From UMGS1491 sp944380925 (GTDB lineage Bacteria > Bacillota > Clostridia > Oscillospirales > Acutalibacteraceae), in assembly GCA_944380925.1 (NCBI GenBank), contig CALWJD010000011.1, positions 1 through 23,906 on the forward strand: a DNA stretch of 23,906 nucleotides, in the 5' to 3' direction. The position numbers and the translations under genes are program-made. The notes below the pieces were generated by a model. It was not told where the DNA came from. It did not search any database and saw nothing but the letters and a program-made list of their open reading frames with translations. Below, piece by piece: positions 1-7,118 of this stretch. Every line of letters starts with the position of its first letter. Within the stretch, counting starts at the first letter, position 1.

Positions 1-108
1 GCCCAGAGATATCTTGGCAGTGGGTATAAATACAAGGAAATCAAAGATTTGAACGCTTTAAATTCCGACATGATATATGCCGGGCAAACACTAAAAATAC
101 CAAAATAA
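1..108 (+). CDS. C-terminal end of a LysM-domain protein (partial)
   Basis: The window opens inside a reading frame that ends in TAA at 106-108. Its 35 visible residues have the pattern of the second half of a LysM peptidoglycan-binding repeat: YLGSGYKYKEIKDLNAL, then a GQTLKIP motif just before the stop. LysM at the extreme C terminus is typical of phage endolysins and other wall hydrolases, where it anchors the enzyme to murein. The next gene downstream is a small holin-like membrane protein, which fits a lysis cassette. The catalytic part lies outside the window, so the enzyme class cannot be given. Confidence 0.75.
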   Translation, partial: AQRYLGSGYKYKEIKDLNALNSDMIYAGQTLKIPK

Positions 109-126
109 AATAAAGGAGATACATTT

Positions 127-405
127 ATGAATAATGATATTTCAAAAATCGCCATGACTGCTATGCTGATCGAAGGCATAATTACTTATTTAAACGATTT
201 CTTAGTTTCGGGAATAACTCCATGGCAAATAATCGTAAGCCTTGTTTTGGGGGTAACAATAGCTGTGGCATACAATTTTGACCTTCTTAAACATTTCGGA
301 ATGCAGTCGGGTATCCCCTACATTGGCTGCATTTTAACGGGGATACTGGTTTCAAGAGGTTCAAACTATGTTTGTGATTTAATCGGCAAATTAAGTAATT
401 TTTAG
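127..405 (+). CDS. Small holin-like phage membrane protein
   Basis: This 92-residue protein has two or three hydrophobic stretches, at about residues 8-28, 33-50 and 62-78. The size and layout suit a phage holin, or the holin-like proteins found beside lysins in Firmicute prophages. Holins make membrane lesions that let the endolysin reach the wall. The start is supported by AAAGGAGAT at 112-120. It lies 18 bases after the LysM gene and 12 bases before the next gene, so the three are probably co-transcribed. No specific holin family is recognised; the call rests on size, hydrophobicity and position. Confidence 0.5.
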   Translation: MNNDISKIAMTAMLIEGIITYLNDFLVSGITPWQIIVSLVLGVTIAVAYNFDLLKHFGMQSGIPYIGCILTGILVSRGSNYVCDLIGKLSNF

Positions 406-417
406 GAGCAAATATTT

Positions 418-690
418 ATGACAGAACTCGAAAAAATGCAAGCTATCACTTTAAAAGGCAAAGGTAAAGGCTACAAAGTGATAGCCTCTTTGCTATCTTT
501 ATCCGAAAATACAGTCAAATCATTTCTTCGAAGAGAATATAAAGAGGAAAAATTCTGCAAAAATTGTGGCAAAACTTTAAATTTAATTCCAAATAAAAAG
601 CCAAAAACATTCTGCTCATCATCTTGCAGAATAAAGTATTGGCGTAAAAAGAAAAGAGGATTTCATGACGATATCAAATCAGCAATTTGA
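418..690 (+). CDS. Small helix-turn-helix plus zinc-finger protein
   Basis: This 90-residue protein has a sigma-like helix-turn-helix at about residues 10-42 (GYKVIASLLSLSENTVKSFL). A compact zinc finger follows, with CKNC at about 47-50 and CSSSC at about 66-70, and a basic tail YWRKKKRG. Such proteins recur just upstream of large serine recombinases in Clostridia mobile elements and are often annotated as sigma-70-like or HTH proteins. The ribosome binding site TTAGGAGC lies just before the ATG. A role in regulating or directing the recombinases is inferred from position only. Confidence 0.6.
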   Translation: MTELEKMQAITLKGKGKGYKVIASLLSLSENTVKSFLRREYKEEKFCKNCGKTLNLIPNKKPKTFCSSSCRIKYWRKKKRGFHDDIKSAI

Positions 691-794
691 AAAGGAAAAA
701 GCTATTCTCTGAGCGTATATATAGCACAAAAAATGCTAAATTTAAACTTAATAACACCGAAAGAATATAAAATAATTTGTAAAAATGCGGACAA

Positions 795-824
795 AAAATA
801 TCACCCTATTTTGGGTGATATTTT
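795..824 (+). terminator. Hairpin terminator after the lysis-side genes
   Basis: A perfect 12-bp stem (AAAATATCACCC paired with GGGTGATATTTT) closes a TATTTT loop. The stem ends in a T-run on the plus strand and starts with an A-run, so it could terminate transcription in both directions. It separates the HTH gene from the recombinase pair. Confidence 0.75.
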
Positions 825-890
825 ACTTTAAAATGGCTTGATTATTAGGCTTTGAAGAGCTAATATGTAACGCTGAAAGGAGGGGCTATC

Positions 891-2243
891 TTGGCAAAAA
901 TAATAAGTCTTGTTGACAGAGCTGTTTTGCCTTTGCCGAAACTAAAAAAAGTAGCAGCTTATGCGAGGGTTTCGAGTGGAAAAGACGAAATGCTCCATTC
1001 CCTTTCCGCACAGGTAAGTTATTATAGTCAGCTCATTCAAAACCATGCCGGCTGGGAATACGTGGGTGTATATTCAGACAAAGCATACACAGGTACCAAA
1101 AACGAAAGACCGCAGTTTCAAAAACTGCTATCTGATTGCAAACAAGGAAAAATCGAAATGATTATCACTAAATCAATATCGAGATTTGCAAGAAACACAC
1201 TTGATACTTTGAATGTTACAAGAAGCCTTAAAGATTTAGGTGTTGATGTCTATTTTGAAAAAGAAAGGATACACAGTATAAGCTCTGACGGAGAACTTAT
1301 GCTTACGATTCTTGCTTCCTTTGCCCAAGAAGAAAGTTTATCCGTGAGTGAAAACTGCAAATGGCGAATAAGAAAGCAATTTCAAAATGGAATCTCCACA
1401 AGTTCTAAAGCTATAGGATATGATTATAAAGATAATGAGTTCGAGATTGTCCCCGAAGAAGCCGAAATCGTAAAGATGATATTTAGCGATTATCTAAGTG
1501 GTGCAGGGCTGCATGCCATTGCAAAAAAACTTATAAAAATGGGGATCAAAACCTATCACAACAAAAAATGGAGCAGAAGTACACTCAGAAACATTTTGCA
1601 AAATGAAAAATATATAGGTGATTTGATTTTACAAAAAACATTTATCAAAGACCATTTGAGCAAACAAAAGTGTATTAATAAAGGAGAGCTTCCGAAATAT
1701 CACATAAAAGACGACCATGAAGCCATAATTGACAAAGATACATTTTTGAGAGTTCAAAATGAATTTAAAAAACGAGCTGAAAGCAGCTCAAAAGTTGATA
1801 GAACCAAGAAATATCCTTTTACGAGCAAGATAAAATGTGGTTTATGCGGTAAAAATTTTAATAGGAAAATTTCCGCCAAAGGCACAAATTATGAAAAAAT
1901 CATATGGCTATGCTCTACGTTTAATACTTATGGAAAAAAATACTGTCCATCAAGCAGAGTGCCACATGATGTTCTTGAAAAGTTATCTGCCGAAGTACTT
2001 AAAACTAAAGAGTTTGATACGGAATTATTTAACAAAGAAATTGAGCAGATTATAGTTCCAAGCAAAGGAATATTGGAGTTCGTGTTTAAAAACGGAAATA
2101 AAATTCAAAAAACATGGCACTACGCTTCTCGGAGCGAAAGTTGGACTGACGAAAAGAAAAAACTGGCAAGAGAACGTGCCTTAAGAAAGGAAAGTAAAGT
2201 TGAACACAGCGAAAAACGTAACGGTTATACCTGCAACGCTTGA
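891..2243 (+). CDS. Large serine recombinase, first of a tandem pair
   Basis: This 450-residue site-specific recombinase starts at TTG 891, supported by AAAGGAGG at 876-883. The resolvase-type catalytic domain occupies about residues 20-155, with the nucleophile expected at Ser28 in YARVS. The conserved ISRFARNTLDTL and SFAQEESLSVSEN segments are present. A recombinase domain follows (about 165-290), then a zinc ribbon near residues 315-355 (CGLC ... C ... C). It lacks the long coiled coil of many large serine recombinases, so it is shorter than its partner. Enzymes of this family integrate and excise phages or conjugative elements between short att sites. It overlaps the second recombinase by 44 bases, implying coupled translation. 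Confidence 0.93.
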   Translation: MAKIISLVDRAVLPLPKLKKVAAYARVSSGKDEMLHSLSAQVSYYSQLIQNHAGWEYVGVYSDKAYTGTKNERPQFQKLLSDCKQGKIEMIITKSISRFARNTLDTLNVTRSLKDLGVDVYFEKERIHSISSDGELMLTILASFAQEESLSVSENCKWRIRKQFQNGISTSSKAIGYDYKDNEFEIVPEEAEIVKMIFSDYLSGAGLHAIAKKLIKMGIKTYHNKKWSRSTLRNILQNEKYIGDLILQKTFIKDHLSKQKCINKGELPKYHIKDDHEAIIDKDTFLRVQNEFKKRAESSSKVDRTKKYPFTSKIKCGLCGKNFNRKISAKGTNYEKIIWLCSTFNTYGKKYCPSSRVPHDVLEKLSAEVLKTKEFDTELFNKEIEQIIVPSKGILEFVFKNGNKIQKTWHYASRSESWTDEKKKLARERALRKESKVEHSEKRNGYTCNA

Positions 2244-3795
2244 TTATTACTCAGCAACGCCAACTGCACAAGCAAAGCGAAAAAGAGTGGCGGCTTATGC
2301 GAGAGTTTCGACCGACAAAGCCGAACAAATCACAAGCTATGATATGCAGGTTCGGTATTATACAAATTATATTTATTCAAATCCGAGTTGGGATTTCGTG
2401 AAAATTTATACAGATGAGGGCATCTCTGCAGTCAGCACAAAGCATAGAGATGGCTTTAAAGAAATGATAAGCGATGCACTAAATGGAAAGATAGATTTAA
2501 TTATTACAAAGTCGGTCTCAAGATTCGCAAGAAACACTGTTGACACATTAACAACTGTCAGAAAACTCAAAGATAAAGGAATTGAAGTTTATTTTGAAAA
2601 AGAGAACATATACACATTCGATGCAAAGGGCGAGCTTTTACTTACAATCATGAGTTCACTTGCTCAGGAAGAATCAAGGTCGATAAGTGAGAATGTAACA
2701 TGGGGACATAGAAAAAGATTCGCTGAAGGGAAAATTATAATGCCATACAGTAACTTTTTAGGATATGAAAAAGGCGAAGACGGACTTCCAAAAATCGTGC
2801 CTTCGCAAGCTAAGACAGTAAAACTTATTTACAAATTATTTCTTGATGGTAAAACGCCATTTGGAATATGTAAGTACTTGGAAAGCAAGGAAATTCTAAG
2901 TCCTATGGGTAATAAAAAGTGGAGTAAGACCACAGTTCTTAGCATACTTCAAAACGAAAAGTATAAGGGCGATGCTCTTTTGCAAAAACAATACACCGTG
3001 AATTTTTTAACTAAAAAACAAAAGAAGAATAATGGCGAAGTTCCGCAGTACTATGTGCAAGGCAGCCACGAAGCAATAATCGAGCCTGAAGTTTTTGATT
3101 TAGTTCAAGCTGAAATCAAAGAACGTAAAAAACAGGGCTTGTCAAACAGTGGAAACAGCGTATTTTCCAGTAGGATAGTTTGTAGTAAATGTGGCAAATT
3201 TTACGGTCCCAGAACATTTCATTCCACAGATAAATACAAACGTGTGGTATGGCAATGCAAGAGTAAACTTAAAAAAGGGCATAAATGCGAAACGCCGGAC
3301 TTAAATCCGAAAGATATTGAAAATATATTCATTGAAGCATTTAATAAGCTACTGGAAAACAAAGATGAAGTAATCGGTGGCATCAAAGAATTCATGAAAT
3401 CTATTGATGATACCGAGGTTATGGAAAAAGAAAAAGCCAAGCTCTGTGGTGAGAGCCGGCTTATTTATACCAAGATTCAAAATTACATCGAAAAAAATGC
3501 GACAGAAACTTTAAATCAAGATACATACAAAGAGAACTATATCAAATTATCAAACGATTATGAGACAGTGAAACAAAAAATCGAGATTTTAGATTCAAAG
3601 CTAAAAGATAAACGTGCAAGGATAATTGCGATTGAAAATTTCTTAAAAGATATCTCTGAAAACGAAACTTTAATTGATAGCTTTGACGATAAGTTATTCA
3701 TTCGTGTAATAGATAAAATCATGGTTAAATCTTACACCGAAGTGATTGTGGTGTTTAAAAACGGACAGGAAGTACCTATGAATATAAAAAAATAA
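2200..3795 (+). CDS. Large serine recombinase, second of a tandem pair
   Basis: This 531-residue recombinase starts at TTG 2200, inside the 3' end of the first gene, with AAAGGAAAG just upstream. The catalytic domain (about residues 29-170) has the nucleophile expected at Ser37 in YARVS, with SVSRFARNTVDTL and SSLAQEESRSISEN further on. A recombinase domain follows, then a zinc ribbon beginning CSKCGKFYGPR. A predicted coiled-coil region lies at about residues 405-495 and the tail contains EVIVVFKNGQEV. The two tandem enzymes differ in sequence and C-terminal architecture. They may recognise different half-sites or act together, as in other Firmicute elements with recombinase pairs. A third, fragmentary copy of the C terminus lies on the minus strand at 4655-4714. 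Confidence 0.93.
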   Translation: MNTAKNVTVIPATLDYYSATPTAQAKRKRVAAYARVSTDKAEQITSYDMQVRYYTNYIYSNPSWDFVKIYTDEGISAVSTKHRDGFKEMISDALNGKIDLIITKSVSRFARNTVDTLTTVRKLKDKGIEVYFEKENIYTFDAKGELLLTIMSSLAQEESRSISENVTWGHRKRFAEGKIIMPYSNFLGYEKGEDGLPKIVPSQAKTVKLIYKLFLDGKTPFGICKYLESKEILSPMGNKKWSKTTVLSILQNEKYKGDALLQKQYTVNFLTKKQKKNNGEVPQYYVQGSHEAIIEPEVFDLVQAEIKERKKQGLSNSGNSVFSSRIVCSKCGKFYGPRTFHSTDKYKRVVWQCKSKLKKGHKCETPDLNPKDIENIFIEAFNKLLENKDEVIGGIKEFMKSIDDTEVMEKEKAKLCGESRLIYTKIQNYIEKNATETLNQDTYKENYIKLSNDYETVKQKIEILDSKLKDKRARIIAIENFLKDISENETLIDSFDDKLFIRVIDKIMVKSYTEVIVVFKNGQEVPMNIKK

Positions 3796-3818
3796 ATCTG
3801 CCTTTTTGATTAAAAGTT

Positions 3819-3827
3819 TGGTATAAT
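3819..3827 (+). promoter_or_regulatory. Extended -10 promoter for the small acidic gene
   Basis: TGG followed by TATAAT (3822-3827) forms an extended -10 element 24 bases after the recombinase stop. No good -35 is seen, as is common for extended -10 promoters. It would drive the gene starting at 3872. Confidence 0.5.
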
Positions 3828-3871
3828 AAAATGGCTTAGCAAAGCAAAATATATTGTTCGGAGAGATACAA

Positions 3872-4102
3872 ATGACAGACTCAATTAATGAACTCAAAAA
3901 AATGTTAGAGGATGAAGAACCTAAAAAGAAGCCAAGTCCTCAAAAGTGGGCAGGATTCGTAGAAAGCACCGTAGTAAACTTCTTTGATGAACACAAAATT
4001 GAAAAACTTTCGATTGAAGATGGCAATGGTAACAAAGCTAAACTTTCAAGAACTAAAGACAATGGTATTAAGATTGAATATTTATCCACTGTTCTGATGT
4101 AA
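3872..4102 (+). CDS. Small acidic protein of unknown function
   Basis: This 76-residue hypothetical protein starts at ATG 3872, behind GGAGAG at 3860-3865. That is preferred over an in-frame TTG at 3854, which lies upstream of this site. The N-terminal third is charged and probably disordered (ELKKMLEDEEPKKKPSP). A compact segment follows, with FFDEHKIEKLSIEDGNGNKA and ending in IEYLSTVL. No family is recognised. A decayed copy of the C-terminal two thirds lies on the minus strand at 4895-5030, sharing nearly all of those residues, so the sequence is duplicated around the palindromic cassette. Its place between recombinase and cassette suggests a mobile-element accessory gene. Confidence 0.6.
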   Translation: MTDSINELKKMLEDEEPKKKPSPQKWAGFVESTVVNFFDEHKIEKLSIEDGNGNKAKLSRTKDNGIKIEYLSTVLM

Positions 4103-4123
4103 TAAACAGCTAGATTCTTTTAA

Positions 4124-4254
4124 TAACTCTAAAAAAATACGTCCTATCTTTTGGCAAGTCGTTTTGCCTTAAGGTAGGAACTTTTTTGTTGTGCAAAATT
4201 CATATTAATTTTAAAAATATAGTGTAACGATTTGTTTTTTGCTGTAACGATTTA
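4124..4254 (+). repeat. Left arm of a ~130-bp inverted repeat
   Basis: This stretch reads almost base for base as the reverse complement of 4522-4651, with about eight differences over 130 bases by eye. It starts 22 bases after the stop of the small acidic gene and contains a complete terminator hairpin. Its inner edge carries two copies of the GTAACGATTT motif. No coding sequence is visible in it. Confidence 0.9.
4142..4190 (+). terminator. Terminator inside the left inverted-repeat arm
   Basis: TCCTATCTTTTGGCAA (4142-4157) pairs with TTGCCTTAAGGTAGGA (4164-4179), with one G-U pair and two internal mismatches, and is followed by CTTTTTTGTT. It would end transcripts from the recombinase and small-gene unit. 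Confidence 0.75.
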
Positions 4255-4521
4255 ACTCATTTAAGCGTTTTAGGGGTGCAAACTTTTTCTAAAGCAGGGG
4301 TGCAAATTTTGATTTAGGAAAATCAGAATGAGAGTTGTAATATTCTAAAAAATGCAGTATTATTTTTGTATAGAAGCTGAAAAGCTCAGTAAGTGTGGGG
4401 GATAGTATGGTATCTAAATGGGTCACCTTTGCCATACTAAAAGACCAATTTAGATACAATGTAGTTTTAGGTGTAACGATTTGCACTCCGAGGGGGGTGC
4501 AAATTTTTGCTTCAAAATCGG
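4255..4521. other. Non-coding core of the palindromic cassette, with iteron-like motifs
   Basis: No credible gene is seen in these 267 bases between the arms. The core holds GGGGTGCAAA three times, ending at 4282, 4306 and 4503. It also holds one copy of GTAACGATTT at 4472-4481; two further direct copies lie in the left arm and two inverted copies in the right arm. An inverted repeat pairs 4410-4424 with 4443-4457 (14 of 15 positions). This arrangement resembles a replication origin, a recombinase attachment region or a non-autonomous mobile element. Nothing in the sequence decides between them. Confidence 0.55.
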
Positions 4522-4651
4522 TAAATCGTTACAGCAAAAAACAAATCGTTACACTATATTTTTAAAATTAATGTGAATTTTGCATAACAAAAAAGTTCTA
4601 CCTTAAGGCAAAATAACTCGCCAAAAGATAGGACTTATTTTTTAGAGTTTA
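4522..4651 (-). repeat. Right arm of the ~130-bp inverted repeat
   Basis: This is the inverted partner of 4124-4254. It contains the mirror-image terminator at about 4596-4633, with its T-run (A-run on the plus strand) at 4587-4595. It would stop transcripts arriving on the minus strand from the remnant cluster to the right. The outer edge lies 3 bases from the recombinase remnant at 4655. Confidence 0.9.
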
Positions 4652-4654
4652 AAT

Positions 4655-4714
4655 TTAAACATTTATAAGCACTTTCCGTCCATTTTTAAACGTAACAATC
4701 ACTTTTCTACCGCT
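4655..4714 (-). pseudogene. C-terminal scrap of a large serine recombinase
   Basis: The minus strand encodes GRKVIVTFKNGRKVLINV followed by a stop. It aligns with the last residues of the recombinase ending at 3795 (EVIVVFKNGQEVPMNI). Only about 20 codons survive, with no start. It shows that a third recombinase gene once ended here in the opposite orientation. Confidence 0.7.
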
Positions 4715-4725
4715 TCATTTTCAAA

Positions 4726-4871
4726 CTATTTTACCATTTGCTCATCTTCAAAATTTTCTATTTTTTTATCAAACCCCTAAAATATTCTGATAAACTAACA
4801 CCTTTACTTTCTACAAACTGTTGAGCATACTTGTATTTAATATCCGATACATGTACCGATATTATCGCCAT
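4726..4871 (-). pseudogene. RHH/RelB-like antitoxin remnant, frameshifted
   Basis: The minus strand has a strong ribosome binding site (AAAGGAGG), then an ATG at 4871 beginning MAIISVHVSD. It continues with YAQQFVESKGVSLSEYFRGL. This is the pattern of small ribbon-helix-helix antitoxins, whose N-terminal beta strand binds DNA and whose later residues bind a toxin. The frame hits TAG at 4760-4758 after an A7 run (T7 on the plus strand, 4761-4767). One extra A restores KKIENFEDEQMVK. Even then the protein ends early, near 48 residues, without the usual toxin-binding tail, and no toxin gene is adjacent. Confidence 0.65.
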
Positions 4872-4894
4872 TTTATTTCCTCCTTTAGTATTTA

Positions 4895-5030
4895 TTACAT
4901 CAGAACATTAGATAAATATTCAATTTTAATACCATTGTCTTTAGTTCATGAAAGTTTAGTTTTGCTATCATTGCCACCTTCAATCGAAAGTTTTTCAATT
5001 TTGTGTTCATCAAAGAGGTCTACTACTAAT
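4895..5030 (-). pseudogene. Decayed inverted copy of the small acidic gene
   Basis: The minus strand matches the 3' part of the gene at 3872-4102 closely. It encodes LFDEHKIEKLSIE, then a near-identical GGNDSKTKLS, an in-frame TGA, and TKDNGIKIEYLSNVLM before TAA. The same two-stop ending (CTGATGTAATAA) is kept. Its 5' end runs straight into RhuM sequence at about 5030, so this is a hybrid or recombined remnant. Orientation is opposite to the intact copy. Confidence 0.8.
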
Positions 5031-5388
5031 TTTTTAAAACGCTGTTGGCCCATTTGCGAAATTTTACACCTCATTTAGGTTTTACTCTGTATCCGACTGA
5101 AATTATCACATCAAGATTATAAAAACTTATTTTCCTTGAAACTTAACGATTACCTTTTTTGAACTATCAAGTATTCTTTGACAGTTGAACTTTTATCAAG
5201 TTCACCCTCTTTAAAAACGTTATTCAAATGTAAACTTACATTCTGTTTTGTAGTTTGAAAAAGTTCTGACATCTGATTTTGCGTCAGCCACACTGTTTCG
5301 TCTTCCAATTTAATGTCTAATTTTATGTTTCCGTCTTGTACTTTGAAAATTACTAATTCTGTTTTTCCCTTGAGTTTCTGTTCTCCTT
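5031..5388 (-). pseudogene. RhuM-family N-terminal remnant
   Basis: Minus-strand translation gives KTELVIFKVQDGNIKLDIKL, then DETVWLTQNQMSELFQ, a clear relative of the RhuM domain in the intact gene at 22840. The frame breaks after SSTVKEYLIVQ. It resumes as SFYNLDVIISVGYRVKPK, meets a stop, and ends in GVKFRKWANSVLK, where it joins the small-gene remnant. A ribosome binding site AAGGAGAA (5388-5381) survives but the start codon does not. The copy is only about half identical to the intact protein, so it is a divergent paralogue. The following 214 bases (5389-5602) hold nothing recognised. Confidence 0.8.
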
Positions 5389-5602
5389 AAATTTGAATCC
5401 TGTTACTATATTAGCTTTGCAATTCTTTTTATGTAAGCTTTTATCTTCTTTTTTATTTGTAGGGGTTAATACCCTGGTTGAACCTGACTTTTCTCGTGTG
5501 CCTTCCCACGTCCGTTGTAATTAATTTAATCTGTGAGGATCTCTACACCCCCTAATTAAAGCATATGAAATTATCTACACGTATTTATATATTATATTTT
5601 TC

Positions 5603-6822
5603 CTACGATGTCAGTGTTACAGTTGATAAATCACTACGTTTTATCACATTAAAGCCATACCTTTTACGCAAAGTATCAATAACCTTATCTACTCTTTCAT
5701 CAGATTTTTTGCTTATTTCTACTCGTTTGCTCGGCCTATCAAAAAATGAAAGTTGCCTACAACCGCTAAGTTTTGTTAAATTCGTAAGCGATATACTTAT
5801 AAGACGAATCGGTCGCCTATCTTTCCAAAGCTCCCGAAGTAACTTTTTCGCCGCCTCATACACTTCGTTTGTTGTGCTTAAAGGCTCAGAAAAACTCATT
5901 TGATGAGAAATATTTTTGAAATTTAAAAACCGTATACCCACCGAAATACTATGTGCTTTATTCCCGTCCTTTCTCATATGCTGCGTTACTGCATCAGAAA
6001 GGGCGAGAAGTATAGTATCTGCCTCTCTAATAGAAGATAAGTTTTCCTCAAGTGTTACAGAGTTACTGTATCCTTTGGGTTCGGGTCTTTCGGGAACCAC
6101 AGGTGAATCATCGACCGCATTAGCAAAGTTATGCATATATAGACTTCTTTTATTTCCAAAATGCTTTGACAAAAACTCTATCTTTGCATTTGCCAATTGA
6201 CCTATTTTATGTATCCCTATTGAGTTTAGCTTTTTAGCTGAAGCTCCGCCGACAAATAGCAAATCTCGGACAGGTAGTGGCCACATTTTTGTTGGCACTT
6301 CGCTTTGGAAAAGAGTATGTACTTTATCGGGTTTTTCAAAATCACTCGCCATTTTGGCACAGAGCTTATTTTCACCAATACCTACGTTAACTGTGAAACC
6401 GAGCTCATTTTTTATTCTGTCTTTTATTTCATAGGCAATTCTTACTGCATCTTTAGAATCATTAACTATTCCTGTCATATCGAGAAAACATTCATCAATC
6501 GAAAACTCCTCCATAGTTGGAGAGTAACGTTTACATATACTTTTAAATGCTTTTGAACAAGAACTATAAAGTTTAAAATCAGGCTTAAAAATCTGTAACC
6601 GAGGGCATTTTCTAAGCGAAAAAGATAGGGGCTCTCCTGTTTTAACGCCATACTTTTTGGCTTCGTTTGATTTGGCTAAAACCACACCACGCCTTGTAGT
6701 TGGGTTGCCGCCAATACACGAGGCTATTTTTTTATATCCGATTCTCCGTTTTTAACTCTTTTTGCAGCCTCCCACGAAAGAAAAGCGCTGTTCACATCAA
6801 TATGAAAAATTATTCGATCCAT
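5603..6822 (-). pseudogene. dinB: Y-family DNA polymerase (DinB/UmuC type), one frameshift
   Basis: The gene encodes a translesion polymerase that would copy past DNA damage. Reading from ATG 6822 gives MDRIIFHIDVNSAFLSWEAA, with the first catalytic acidic residue in HIDVNSAF. A TAG then follows an A7 run (T7 at 6727-6733 on the plus strand). Adding one A restores IASCIGGNPTTRRGVVLAKS, and the frame stays open to 5603. That downstream frame has the palm motif SIDECFLD, the thumb and the little-finger domain. Total length would be about 406 residues, normal for the family. It may be a pseudogene, be rescued by slippage, or reflect a sequencing error. An unaided start at 6685 would lack the first catalytic motif. 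Confidence 0.88.
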
Positions 6823-6948
6823 AAGTATTTTCACATTCCATCTAATAAAGGAATTTTATTTTTTGGTATATTCTTTCGTTTTATTTAGCTTTTGGCTGCC
6901 TTTACCGCACTGGCTGCGTGGGGCTTTTACAACATTATCGAGATCGGT

Positions 6949-7074
6949 TTAGGACATTATTTTTAATTTTTTGATATATGGTTTGACCAAATCTGGACGC
7001 CGTTTGCCTATAACACGAAATATTTCCGGTGATTCTCTCTTTACACGTACACCTTCATCGTATAAAAGGTTAAC
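6949..7074 (-). pseudogene. Short unrecognised ORF fragment upstream of dinB
   Basis: A 41-codon minus-strand frame without a start codon begins VNLLYDEGVRVKRESPEIFR and continues VIGKRRPDLVKPYIKKL to a TAA. It is preceded directly by a stop. The composition looks coding (mixed charged and hydrophobic residues, sensible codons), so it is probably the C-terminal tail of a lost gene. No family is recognised. The rest of 6823-7118 holds nothing else clear. Confidence 0.35.
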
Positions 7075-7118
7075 CTATTATTTTTCTATGTGTCTTTTTT
7101 AGTTACTCAATCTGGAGC

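Noticed and set aside
4289..4486. 65-residue minus-strand frame in the palindromic core
   Set aside because: It has no ribosome binding site and crosses the hairpin and repeat motifs; composition looks random.
5400..5602. Possible intron, IS end or small gene between the RhuM relic and dinB
   Set aside because: No catalytic RNA motif, terminal repeat or convincing protein was seen.
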